In this document: positions 16,561 through 24,211 of the stretch, one piece after another
Position numbering within the stretch: the first letter of the stretch is position 1
Layout of the letters: each line of letters opens with the position of its first letter
Source of the DNA: Azohydromonas australica DSM 1124
GTDB lineage: Bacteria > Pseudomonadota > Gammaproteobacteria > Burkholderiales > Burkholderiaceae_C
Reading direction: 5' to 3'
DNA length: 64,000 nt
NCBI RefSeq assembly: GCF_000430725.1
Contig: NZ_AUMO01000043.1
Span: 63,555-127,554 of the forward strand
Made by a program: the position numbers and the translations under genes
The notes under the pieces: model-generated
Seen by the model: the letters and a program-made list of their open reading frames with translations, nothing else
What the model was told of the DNA's origin: nothing
Databases searched by the model: none

Positions 16561-18609
16561 TCACACCGGCGTCTGCGCCGTCTTCGCCGCGAGCTGCGCG
16601 CGCAGCTTCTTCAGCCGCTCGCGCGGGTCTTCCTTGGTGACGGACTCGCCCAGCTTCATCTCGGCGATGAAGCGGCTGGGCAGCGCCTGCACCGTCTCGC
16701 GCCCGCGCTTGCGCCGGCGCAGCACGCTCACCGCCAGCACGCGGCGCGCGCGCGTGATGCCCACGTACATCAGCCGCCGCTCCTCCTGCAGCCGCTCCGG
16801 AGTCATGTCCTCGTCCTCGCTGCGGAAGGGCAGCAAGCCCTCGTTGACGCCGGCCAGCACCACGTGCGGCCACTCCAGGCCCTTGGAGGCGTGCAGCGTG
16901 GAAAGCGTCACCACGTCCTGCTCGGTGCCGCGCTCGGCCAGGCTGATGATCACGCTGATGCTCTGCGCCACCTCCAGCACCGTCTTCTTCTCGCTCTCGA
17001 AGGTGCCGCCCTCCTGCGTGATCTCGCCGCCGCAGCGCCGCGCCACCCAGTCCACGAAGTCCATCACGTTGTTCCAGCGCGCCGCGGCCAGCTTCTCGCT
17101 GTCCTCGCCGTCGTGCAGGTGCTTCTCGTAGCCGATGTCGGTCAGCCATTCGAGCAGCAGCTTGCGCGCGTCCTCGTTGCCGCTGGTGTGGCGGGCGCGG
17201 TACTCGAACTCGTTCACGTAGCGGCCGAACTCGTGCAGCCCGTCGATGGCCTTGCGGTTGAGCGCCGTGGGCAGGCTCTCGGCGAACAGCGCCTCGAACA
17301 TCGAGAGCTTCCACTTGCCGGCGAACTCGCCCAGGTTGGCCAGCGTCTGGTGGCCGATGCCGCGCTTGGGCGTGGTCACCGCGCGCAGGAAGGCCGGGTC
17401 GTCGTCCTGGTTGACCAGCAGCCGCAGCCAGGCGCACAGGTCCTTGATCTCGGCGCGGTCGAAGAAGCTCTGGCCGCCGGAGACCTTGTAGGGAATCTGC
17501 GCCGCGCGCAGCTTCTGCTCGAACACGCGCGCCTGGTGGTTGGCGCGGTAGAGGATGGCGAAGTCCGCGAACTTCAGCTCCGGCCCGCCCTGGGCGCGGG
17601 TGCTCTGGATGAAGGCCACGGCGCGCTCGGCCTCGTGCTCCTCGCCGTCGCACTCCAGCAGCCGCACCGGCTCGCCGTCGCCCAGCTCGCTCCAGAGCTT
17701 CTTCTCGAACAGCTTGGGGTTGGCGGCGATGACGTTGTTGGCCGCGCGCAGGATGGCGCCGGTGGAGCGGTAGTTCTGCTCCAGCGGGATGATCTTGAGC
17801 TGCTGGAAGTCCTCGGGCAGCCGGCGCAGGTTCTCGATGGTGGCGCCGCGCCAGCCGTAGATGCTCTGGTCGTCGTCGCCCACGGCGGTGAAGTGGCCGC
17901 GCAACCGGTCGTCCGGGTGGTCCACCAGCGCCTTGAGCAGCTCGTACTGCACCGAGTTGGTGTCCTGGTACTCGTCCACCAGCACGTGGCGGAAGGTCTG
18001 CTGCCACTTCAGCCGCGCTTCCTCGTCCTTGAGCAGCAGCTTCAGCGGCAGCCCGATGAGGTCGTCGAAGTCCACCGCCTGGTAGGCCGCCAGCCGCTCC
18101 TCGTACAGCTTCATCACGCGCGCCACGAGCTGCTCGTCGGCATTGGTGGCGGCGGCCACGGCCTGGTCGCTGTTGAGGCCCTGGTTCTTCCAGAGGCTGA
18201 TGGTCCACTGCCACTGGCGCGCGGTCTTGTTGTCGGTGCTGCCGCCCACGTCGCGCAGCACGCCCAGCACGTCGTCGGCGTCCAGGATGGAGAACTGCGC
18301 CTTGAGCCCCAGCCGCTGCCCGTCCTCGCGCAGCATGCGCACGCCCAGGGAGTGGAAGGTGCTGACCACCAGGTCCTTGGCCGCGCGCGGGCCCACCAGG
18401 CCCTTGGCGCGCTCGCGCATTTCCTGGGCCGCCTTGTTGGTGAAGGTGATGGCGGCGATCTGCCTGGGTTCCAGCCCGTGCTGCAGCAGCCGGGCGATCT
18501 TGTGCGTGATCACCCGCGTCTTGCCCGAGCCCGCCCCGGCCAGCACCAGGCAGGGGCCCGTGAGGTGGTGGACGGCTTCGAGCTGGGCGGGATTGAGGGT
18601 GTCGGCCAT
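16561..18609 (-). CDS. rep: ATP-dependent DNA helicase Rep
   Basis: Superfamily 1A 3'-5' helicase of 682 residues, near the 673 of E. coli Rep. The N terminus LNPAQLEAVHHLTGPCLVLA resembles Rep more than UvrD. Motifs: Walker A GAGSGKT (25-31), Ia ITFTNKAAQEMRERA, II VDEYQDTN, III VGDDDQSIYGWRGA, IV LEQNYRSTGAI, V TLHASKGLEW and VI EERRLMYVGITRARR. Rep clears proteins ahead of replication forks and works with PriA/PriC in restart. It is divergent from the AEC transporter gene at 18843. A Lys-rich C-terminal tail (DPRERLKKLRAQLAAKT) follows the core. Confidence 0.93.
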   Translation of the reverse strand: MADTLNPAQLEAVHHLTGPCLVLAGAGSGKTRVITHKIARLLQHGLEPRQIAAITFTNKAAQEMRERAKGLVGPRAAKDLVVSTFHSLGVRMLREDGQRLGLKAQFSILDADDVLGVLRDVGGSTDNKTARQWQWTISLWKNQGLNSDQAVAAATNADEQLVARVMKLYEERLAAYQAVDFDDLIGLPLKLLLKDEEARLKWQQTFRHVLVDEYQDTNSVQYELLKALVDHPDDRLRGHFTAVGDDDQSIYGWRGATIENLRRLPEDFQQLKIIPLEQNYRSTGAILRAANNVIAANPKLFEKKLWSELGDGEPVRLLECDGEEHEAERAVAFIQSTRAQGGPELKFADFAILYRANHQARVFEQKLRAAQIPYKVSGGQSFFDRAEIKDLCAWLRLLVNQDDDPAFLRAVTTPKRGIGHQTLANLGEFAGKWKLSMFEALFAESLPTALNRKAIDGLHEFGRYVNEFEYRARHTSGNEDARKLLLEWLTDIGYEKHLHDGEDSEKLAAARWNNVMDFVDWVARRCGGEITQEGGTFESEKKTVLEVAQSISVIISLAERGTEQDVVTLSTLHASKGLEWPHVVLAGVNEGLLPFRSEDEDMTPERLQEERRLMYVGITRARRVLAVSVLRRRKRGRETVQALPSRFIAEMKLGESVTKEDPRERLKKLRAQLAAKTAQTPV

Positions 18610-18842
18610 GGGGCAGGTGCGCTGCTGCTGCGGCGGCGGGGGACCGGAAAAGCGGGCGCGCATGATAGCCACGCCCCGCCGCCGCCGAACCCAAGTCCGA
18701 CACCGCCGCGGCGGCGGCCGAGGCAGGCGTCACGCCATCGGCCGGCATGGTGTAGGGCGCGGCGCGCCGCCGTCCCGCCGCGTGGTTCGCGGCGCCCGCC
18801 CCGGGCCGGCCGGCCCGGACCCGGCCGCCATACTCGCCGCCC

Positions 18843-19784
18843 ATGCAAACGATCCTGGGCATCACGCTGCCCTTCTTCGCGCTGATCCTGTGCGGCGGCG
18901 TGGCGGCGCACCGGCGCTGGCTGCCGCCGGCGGCGGTGCCGGGGCTCAACGTCTTCGTGCTGTATTTCGCCCTGCCCTGCATGCTGCTGCGCTTTGGCAT
19001 GCGCATCCCGGTGCGCGACCTGCTCGACCCGGCCGTGCTGCTGCTGTACGCGGCCTGCACGCTGGCGGTGGTGCTGGTGGCGCTGCGCTGGGCCGGCGCC
19101 CGGCTGCCGGCGCCGGACGCCGCCTTCGGCGCGCTGGTGGCGGGCTTTCCCAACTCCGGCTTCATCGGCGTGCCGCTGCTGGCGGCGCTGCTGGGCGACG
19201 CGGCGGCGGGACCGGTGATCGTCTCGCTGCTGGTGGACCTGACGCTGACCTCCTCGCTGTGCATCGCGCTGGCGCAGCAGGACAAAAGCGACTGGCGCCG
19301 GCTGCTGCTGCGCCCGCTGACCAACCCGCTGCCCTGGGCCATCGCCGTGGGTGCGGCGCTGTCGGCGCTGCAGTGGCGGCTGCCCGGCCCGGTGGACACG
19401 CTGGTGCGCATGCTGGGCGACGCCGCCAGCCCCGTGGCGCTGTTCACCGTCGGTGCGCTGCTGGCGCTGTCCCCGCCCGCGCATGCCGGCACGCAGGGCG
19501 TGCTGCCCAGCGTGGCGCTGAAGCTGCTGCTGCACCCGGCACTGCTGTGGCTCGTGGGCAACGCGGCCATTGCCCTGGGGATTTCCCTTGATCGCCACGC
19601 CCTGGTGGCGCTGACCCTGGCCGCTGCGCTGCCCAGCGCCAGCAACGTCACGCTGCTGGCGGACCGCTACGGCGCCGATGCCGGCCGCGTGGCGCGCATC
19701 GTGATGATTTCCACGGTGCTCGCATTCCTCAGCTTCACCGTCCTGGCCTGGAATTTCGGCGCCGCCACGAGCGGACTGAAATAA
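18843..19784 (+). CDS. AEC (auxin efflux carrier) family transporter
   Basis: Integral membrane transporter of 313 residues with about ten hydrophobic spans in two inverted five-helix halves. Family landmarks are LPFFALILCGGVAAHR at the N terminus, VAGFPNSGFIGVPLLAALLG (the first crossing, residues 98-117), and in the second half ALTLAAALPSASNVTLLADR (residues 258-277). Characterised members move malate, malonate or other small anions; the substrate here is not predictable. It is the last recognisable gene before the 1.6-kb repeat region. Confidence 0.9.
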   Translation: MQTILGITLPFFALILCGGVAAHRRWLPPAAVPGLNVFVLYFALPCMLLRFGMRIPVRDLLDPAVLLLYAACTLAVVLVALRWAGARLPAPDAAFGALVAGFPNSGFIGVPLLAALLGDAAAGPVIVSLLVDLTLTSSLCIALAQQDKSDWRRLLLRPLTNPLPWAIAVGAALSALQWRLPGPVDTLVRMLGDAASPVALFTVGALLALSPPAHAGTQGVLPSVALKLLLHPALLWLVGNAAIALGISLDRHALVALTLAAALPSASNVTLLADRYGADAGRVARIVMISTVLAFLSFTVLAWNFGAATSGLK

Positions 19785-19937
19785 ATCCGACATAACCCGG
19801 CGCCACCGCCGCCGGCATGAGCCCGCGCGCTTGCCACCCAAGGGCTTTGGGCTGCGTGCCGCGCGGCGTGCCCGGCGCGTGAGCTTCAAGCGCCAAGTGC
19901 TTGAGTCACGGCGCTTTTCCCCACCTGTCCACCGCAT

Positions 19938-19988
19938 CTGTGGACAACTTTGTGGGCAAGCTGCCGATGGCGGCGCCAAGTGCTTGAT
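19938..19988 (+). repeat. 51-bp repeat unit A (DnaA-box-like core plus CAAGTGCTTGAT)
   Basis: Starts with CTGTGGACAACTTTGTG, continues GGCAAGCTGC, then a 12-bp spacer, then CAAGTGCTTGAT. Its left flank (CTTTTCCCCAC..TCCACC) also resembles that of unit D. The inverse arm at 20045-20060 can pair with its right end. Confidence 0.85.
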
Positions 19989-20044
19989 TCCATGGGCTTA
20001 GCCGCCCCTTGACCGGTCCTGGGACACACCTGTGCGCCCCATAT

Positions 20045-20060
20045 GAATCAAGCACTTAGC
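20045..20060 (-). repeat. Inverse arm of unit A
   Basis: GAATCAAGCACTTAGC. Bases 20045-20057 are the exact reverse complement of 19978-19990, leaving a 54-nt loop. The same 16 bases recur exactly at 20402-20417. Confidence 0.85.
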
Positions 20061-20293
20061 TCAACAGCAAGACGCTGCACGCGCGCTTGATCCACGACAT
20101 CCAGGCCCATTGCGCTTCGGGCCGCGCTGGGGATAAATCTGGCGACCCCGAGAAGGCCTGTGCCGGGAATATCGGCCGCCATGCCGGGAAAGATTCGGAA
20201 TATGGGCTGGAGGGCCGGTCCGGCCTGCTTTTTCGGGCCGGCGGTGCGATCGACGCGGCCAGTTATTCAAAGGCGCGCGGCTGTGCACTGAAA

Positions 20294-20344
20294 CTGTGGA
20301 CAACTCAGTGAGCAAGCTTCCGATGAGGGACTTAAGTGCTTGAT
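20294..20344 (+). repeat. 51-bp repeat unit B
   Basis: CTGTGGACAACTCAGTG followed by AGCAAGCTTC, a 12-bp spacer and TAAGTGCTTGAT. The distance from first base to the second element is 39 bp, as in units A, C and D. Confidence 0.85.
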
Positions 20345-20401
20345 GGGCATGGCCCCAGAGCAGTCTGCCCATTTTTTAATCAGTTAAGACCTTTTGCAGA
20401 C

Positions 20402-20417
20402 GAATCAAGCACTTAGC
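20402..20417 (-). repeat. Inverse arm of unit B
   Basis: Identical to the 16-bp arm after unit A. Bases 20404-20415 are the exact reverse complement of 20333-20344, with a 59-nt loop. Unit plus arm is 124 bp here and 123 bp for A. Confidence 0.85.
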
Positions 20418-20563
20418 GCAATCTAGGCAGTGGACAAGCTGGCAGGCCTATATTTCCCAGCGGCGAGTGGTTCTGTCCGGTACCGGAATTCACGACATCC
20501 CAATGACGCCTTCGGCTGTAACGAGCGCCCACTCCACTTGTATTCGCCTTCGCGGTCCGGCAC

Positions 20564-20614
20564 CTGTGGACAACTTTGTGCGCAAGCTGCAGAAGAGTGC
20601 TGCAAGTGCTTGTC
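20564..20614 (+). repeat. 51-bp repeat unit C
   Basis: CTGTGGACAACTTTGTG followed by CGCAAGCTGC, a 12-bp spacer and CAAGTGCTTG, then TC instead of AT. A degenerate inverse arm may lie at 20661-20676 (10 of 16 bases match). Confidence 0.82.
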
Positions 20615-20922
20615 ATCACAGGAGGGTGAACACTCGCAAGCACCCTGTGCTCAAACTCAATAAATGTTGTGGATCAAGGGTTTACAACGACCTGGCCGCC
20701 CCACGAAGGTGCGCTGCGCGCAGCCCGCGGCAGGCCCGTTCGCGGATTTCGGAGTGGGGACAAAACTGTTTGTCAAGCCCTGTGAGAACGCCCAGCACGC
20801 CGCGGTTTTGGTGTCAAGCCGTTGCCGCCGCGGCCGTTCTGTGACACCAGCCTCATGCGCCGCCTGAAGGAAAGCGTGCAAGCGGCTGATTCGGCGCCGC
20901 TTTTCCCACTCTTCCACCAAAT

Positions 20923-20973
20923 CTGTGGATAACTCTGTGATCAAGCTGCTGGGCAGTGGCCCAAGTGCTTGAT
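20923..20973 (+). repeat. 51-bp repeat unit D
   Basis: CTGTGGATAACTCTGTG followed by ATCAAGCTGC, a 12-bp spacer and CAAGTGCTTGAT. The core contains TGTGGATAA, the exact complement of the DnaA box TTATCCACA. No inverse arm found downstream. Confidence 0.82.
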
Positions 20974-21392
20974 CCGCCACGGCGGCGCGGGTGATGCACA
21001 GGGATGAGGCAGCGCCCTGACCGGCTCGCCGTCGAGTGGACCGGCCCTCGGACGCCGCTACAGCCGGTTGCCAAACTTTCTGGCGGCGGAGGGCCTGTCT
21101 CGCCCCGGCATCGGGCAACAGCGTGCGCGGGGCGTGGAATTGGGCTTGCAATGGCGACGCGCTTCATGGCGCCCCGGCTCTCCGTTCTATTTGCGCATCC
21201 GGTCCGTATTGCTGCGGTGCGTGTCCGAAGGCAGTCGCGCGGGCGTTGTCTAATCGAGAAGACGGGCGGCTGAGGGCAGACGCTCTCCTCCCGTTTCCCC
21301 AATTCCTTGAACCCTCCCGCCCCCGTCAACGAGCAGGGCAAGACCGGGCGGCGAACCGCGAGCCTTTGGATCAGCGGCTTGCGAAGAGAACC

Positions 21393-23993
21393 ATGTCCAG
21401 CCCCCACCTACGAGTCTTCCTGTCCGCCGTGCCGGCGGAATTCCAGAGTTACCGCGATGCGCTGCGCGACGGCTTGGCGTGCCCCGACCTTGGCCTGACA
21501 GTGCAGCAGGACGTCGGCACCGGCGACGCCGGGACGCTGGACCTCCTGGACCTGCTGGACCTGCTGGACGATCACATCCGCCAGTGCGCGCTGGTGGTGC
21601 ACCTGGTGGGCGACATGACCGGGGACACGGCGGGGCTGTTCTCGGGGGCGCTGCTGCACGTGCGCTACCCGGACTTCGACCAGCGCTTCCCTGCGCTGCA
21701 GCCCTTCCTGGCGGTGGACGGCCCGGCGCTGCCCTACGCGCAGTGGGAGGCCTGGCTGGCGCTCTACCACGGCAAGCGGCTGCTGGTCGCGGTGCCGGAG
21801 TCCGGGGCGCCCCGGGACTCGCTCGACGCGGCCCACCCGCGGCAGCAGGCGCTGCAGCGGGCGCACCTGGCGCGGCTGGCGGCGCTGGGGCGGCATCCGC
21901 AGGTCTATTTCGCGTCGCCGCAGCGGCTGGCGGGGCAAGTGTGGAAAGCCGGGCTGCTGGACCTGCTGGTCGAGGCCGGACGGCTGCGGCGCGTGCACGC
22001 GCTGCCCGGCCGCAGCCTGGGCTCGCTGTTCAAGGGACGCGACACGCTGATGGAGACGCTGGCGCGGCGCTTCGGCGCGGTGCCCCGGCGCATGGACGTG
22101 CCGGCCACCGTGCTGGCGCTGTCGGGCCCGGTGGGCGTGGGCAAGACGCGGCTGGCGCTGGAGTACGCCTGGAGCCGCCAGGACGAGCACCCGGTGCTCC
22201 TGCTGGTGGACGCCGGCAGCCCGCAGGCGCTGTGGCAGCAGCTCGCGGCGCTGTGCGGCCCCGCGGCGCTGAACCTGGCCGAGCGGCACGAGCCGGCACA
22301 GGAGCGGCGGCTGGCCGCGGTGCTGGCCTGGCTGCGGCGCCAGCCCGGGTGGCTGCTGATCCTGGACGGCGTGGACACGGTGGAAGCAGCCGAAGCCGTC
22401 GAGGCGCTGCTGCCGCGGCTGTCCGGCGGGCACGTGCTGGTCACGGGCCACGCGTCGGGCTGGAGCGAGGCAGTGCAGGCGCAGCCCGTGGACGGGCTGT
22501 CCCCGGCGGCGGCGGCGGAATTCCTGCTGCAGCGCACGCAGGCCGGCCGGCCGGCGCAGCCGGACGACGCGGAGAGCGCGTCGGCGCTGGCCGCCGAGCT
22601 GGAGCAGCTGCCCCTGGCGCTGGAACTGGCCGGGGCCTGCATCGCGCGGCAGCAGTCGAGCCTGGCGCAGTACCTGGTGCAATGGGCGTGGCACCGCGAG
22701 GAGGCGAAGGCGTGGATCGATGCGCGGCGCTCGCACTGCCCCGCCGCCGTGGCGATCGCGTGGCACGCCGCCTTCGAGCTGCTGAGCCCGCCCGCGCGGC
22801 GGCTGCTGCAGCGGCTGGCCTGGCTGGCGCCGGCGCCGGTGCCGCAGGCGCTGCTGGACGTGGCGCCGCCGGGAAAGGCGGACGATGAGGGCGATCCCGC
22901 GGACGCGCTGGCGGAGCTGGCGGCGTACTCGCTGGCGGTGGACGACGGTGACCGGCCCGTCTTCACGGTGCACCGGCTGGTGCAGGAGCTGACGCGGCGG
23001 CGGCAGGGGCCGCGGCGGGCGGGCGTCGCGGTCACGCGGATGTGGCGCTGGCTGGCACGGCGTTTCCCGCGCACGGCCGGGCACCGCCGCTGGCGCGGCG
23101 TGCCGGCCGCCAGCGCCCTGCCGCAGGCGCTGGGCTGGATCGAGGACGCCTTCTTCCTGGGCGACCCGATGGACGCGCGCGGCTGGCCGCTGCTGGACCT
23201 GCTGGCGCCGCACGTGCTGGCCGCCATGCACTGGGCCGACGAAGCCGGCATGGCGGGCGCCACGTCCGGGCTGCTGGGCCAGGTGGGGATGCTTTTCTAC
23301 GCCCAGGCGCGCCACGCCGAGGCCGAGTTGCTGATGCGCCGTGCCGTGGCCGTGGCCGAGGCGGGTTTCGGGCGGCAGCACCTGCGGGTGGCGAACGCCC
23401 TCAACAACCTGGCGCAGCTGCTGCAGGACACGCAGCGCCTGGACGAGGCCGAAACTTGCATGCGCCGCGCCCTGGCCATCGACGAAGGCCGCCTGGGCAA
23501 GGAGCACCCCGGCGTCGCGCTGCGCCTGAGCAACCTGGCGCTGTTGCTGAAGGCCGCGGGCCGCGCGGCCGAGGCCGAGCCGCTGCTGCGCCGCGCGCTG
23601 GCCATCGACGAGGCCCGCCTGGGCCCCGAGCACCCCGCCGTGGCGCGCGACCTGGGCAACCTGGCCGCGCTGCTGAAGGCCACGAAGCGCCCGGACGAGG
23701 CCGAGCCCCTGCTGCAGCGGGCCGTGGCCCTGGCCGAGACGGGTGCCGGCCCGGCGTCGGTGGAGGCCGCGCTCCCGCTGGGCAGCCTGGCGCTGCTGCT
23801 GCAGCACGTCCGCCGCCTGGACGAGGCCGAGCCGCTGATGCGCCGCGCGCTGGGCCAGCTCAGCGCCGGGCTGGGCGCCGGGCATCCGCACGCGGACACC
23901 GTGCGGCGCCACTACACGGGGCTGCTTCGGGAACTGGGCCGGGCGGAAGAGGAGATCGAGGGGGTGCTGGCGGAGCTGGAAGCGGGTAGGTAA
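21393..23993 (+). CDS. STAND ATPase: DUF4062/TIR-like N terminus, NB-ARC, TPR
   Basis: 866 residues. N-terminal domain (about 1-200) opens RVFLSAVPAEFQSYRDALRD and has CALVVHLVGDMTGDTAG and YAQWEAWLALYHGKRLLVAV, landmarks of DUF4062/TIR-like domains that precede NB-ARC modules. NB-ARC: Walker A GPVGVGKT (245-252), Walker B LLILDGVD (321-328), GHVLVTGHA (about 346) and LPLALELAGA (about 405-414). C-terminal kinesin-light-chain-type TPRs (about 626-860) repeat every 42 residues. STAND proteins bind a ligand with the repeats, oligomerise and activate the N-terminal effector; many bacterial ones are antiphage. ATG at 21393 is chosen because the domain begins there; the longer frame from 21036 is unsupported. 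It stands alone, without partner genes. Confidence 0.82.
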   Translation: MSSPHLRVFLSAVPAEFQSYRDALRDGLACPDLGLTVQQDVGTGDAGTLDLLDLLDLLDDHIRQCALVVHLVGDMTGDTAGLFSGALLHVRYPDFDQRFPALQPFLAVDGPALPYAQWEAWLALYHGKRLLVAVPESGAPRDSLDAAHPRQQALQRAHLARLAALGRHPQVYFASPQRLAGQVWKAGLLDLLVEAGRLRRVHALPGRSLGSLFKGRDTLMETLARRFGAVPRRMDVPATVLALSGPVGVGKTRLALEYAWSRQDEHPVLLLVDAGSPQALWQQLAALCGPAALNLAERHEPAQERRLAAVLAWLRRQPGWLLILDGVDTVEAAEAVEALLPRLSGGHVLVTGHASGWSEAVQAQPVDGLSPAAAAEFLLQRTQAGRPAQPDDAESASALAAELEQLPLALELAGACIARQQSSLAQYLVQWAWHREEAKAWIDARRSHCPAAVAIAWHAAFELLSPPARRLLQRLAWLAPAPVPQALLDVAPPGKADDEGDPADALAELAAYSLAVDDGDRPVFTVHRLVQELTRRRQGPRRAGVAVTRMWRWLARRFPRTAGHRRWRGVPAASALPQALGWIEDAFFLGDPMDARGWPLLDLLAPHVLAAMHWADEAGMAGATSGLLGQVGMLFYAQARHAEAELLMRRAVAVAEAGFGRQHLRVANALNNLAQLLQDTQRLDEAETCMRRALAIDEGRLGKEHPGVALRLSNLALLLKAAGRAAEAEPLLRRALAIDEARLGPEHPAVARDLGNLAALLKATKRPDEAEPLLQRAVALAETGAGPASVEAALPLGSLALLLQHVRRLDEAEPLMRRALGQLSAGLGAGHPHADTVRRHYTGLLRELGRAEEEIEGVLAELEAGR

Positions 23994-24074
23994 GCCGAGC
24001 CGGTAGCGCAGGGCGGGCCGGGAAATCGTGGCCTGCGGCAGCGCGTCCGCTCAGGCGTTTGCCCTCTGCTTCTT

Positions 24075-24211
24075 CACTCCCGCACAGGCGGGAGTCCAGG
24101 CGGCCCCCAAGCCGGCCGCAAGCCGATCGAGCGGAACGCCGAGGACTGGCTCTTCCTTCGTTGTGTCCAGGCTTCGCGCTGACGTGGGGCCGCCTGGATT
24201 CCCGCCTTCGC
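24075..24211. repeat. Left part of a REP-like composite palindrome, split by the IS
   Basis: A small hairpin CTCCCGCACAGGCGGGAG is followed by TCCAGGCGGCCCC (24095-24107), whose exact reverse complement lies at 24186-24198 and leads into TTCCCGCCTTCGC. The second hairpin is completed beyond the insertion sequence by GCCTTCGCGGGAATGAC from 25553. Before insertion this was a folded element of about 150 bp with a mini-hairpin at each end. Confidence 0.7.
24204..24211. repeat. 8-bp target-site duplication, left copy
   Basis: GCCTTCGC immediately precedes the left inverted repeat and is repeated exactly at 25553-25560 after the right one. Confidence 0.85.

Larger units (their letters stand above)
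19785..21392. other. 1.6-kb region without recognisable genes, carrying a repeat cluster
   Basis: Between the AEC transporter and the STAND gene. None of its short frames (up to about 180 codons) has a good ribosome site plus a recognisable product, and base composition is visibly less GC-rich than in neighbours, for example around 20040-20060 and 20380-20420. It contains four 51-bp direct repeats, two 16-bp inverse arms and a further copy of the CAAGTGCTTGA element at 19894-19904. A short hairpin followed by TGCTTTTT at 20213-20233 could terminate a small transcript on the plus strand. Confidence 0.7.

Noticed and set aside
19938..20417. Integron attC sites
   Set aside because: The fold-back length fits, but there are no GTTRRRY/RYYYAAC core sites, no gene cassettes and no integrase.
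19938..20973. CRISPR array
   Set aside because: Only four units, spaced 270-359 bp apart, with no uniform spacers and no cas genes.
21036..21392. 119-codon upstream extension of the STAND gene
   Set aside because: Arg/Ala-rich sequence with no domain and no ribosome site; the effector domain starts at the ATG at 21393.
19785..21392. Short reading frames in the repeat region (for example near 20087-20372 and 20657-21151)
   Set aside because: None combines a ribosome site with a plausible protein; several run through the repeats on both strands.
19785..21392. Chromosomal replication origin
   Set aside because: DnaA-box-like cores are present, but there is no dnaA, dnaN, rpmH or gidA nearby and no AT-rich unwinding region.
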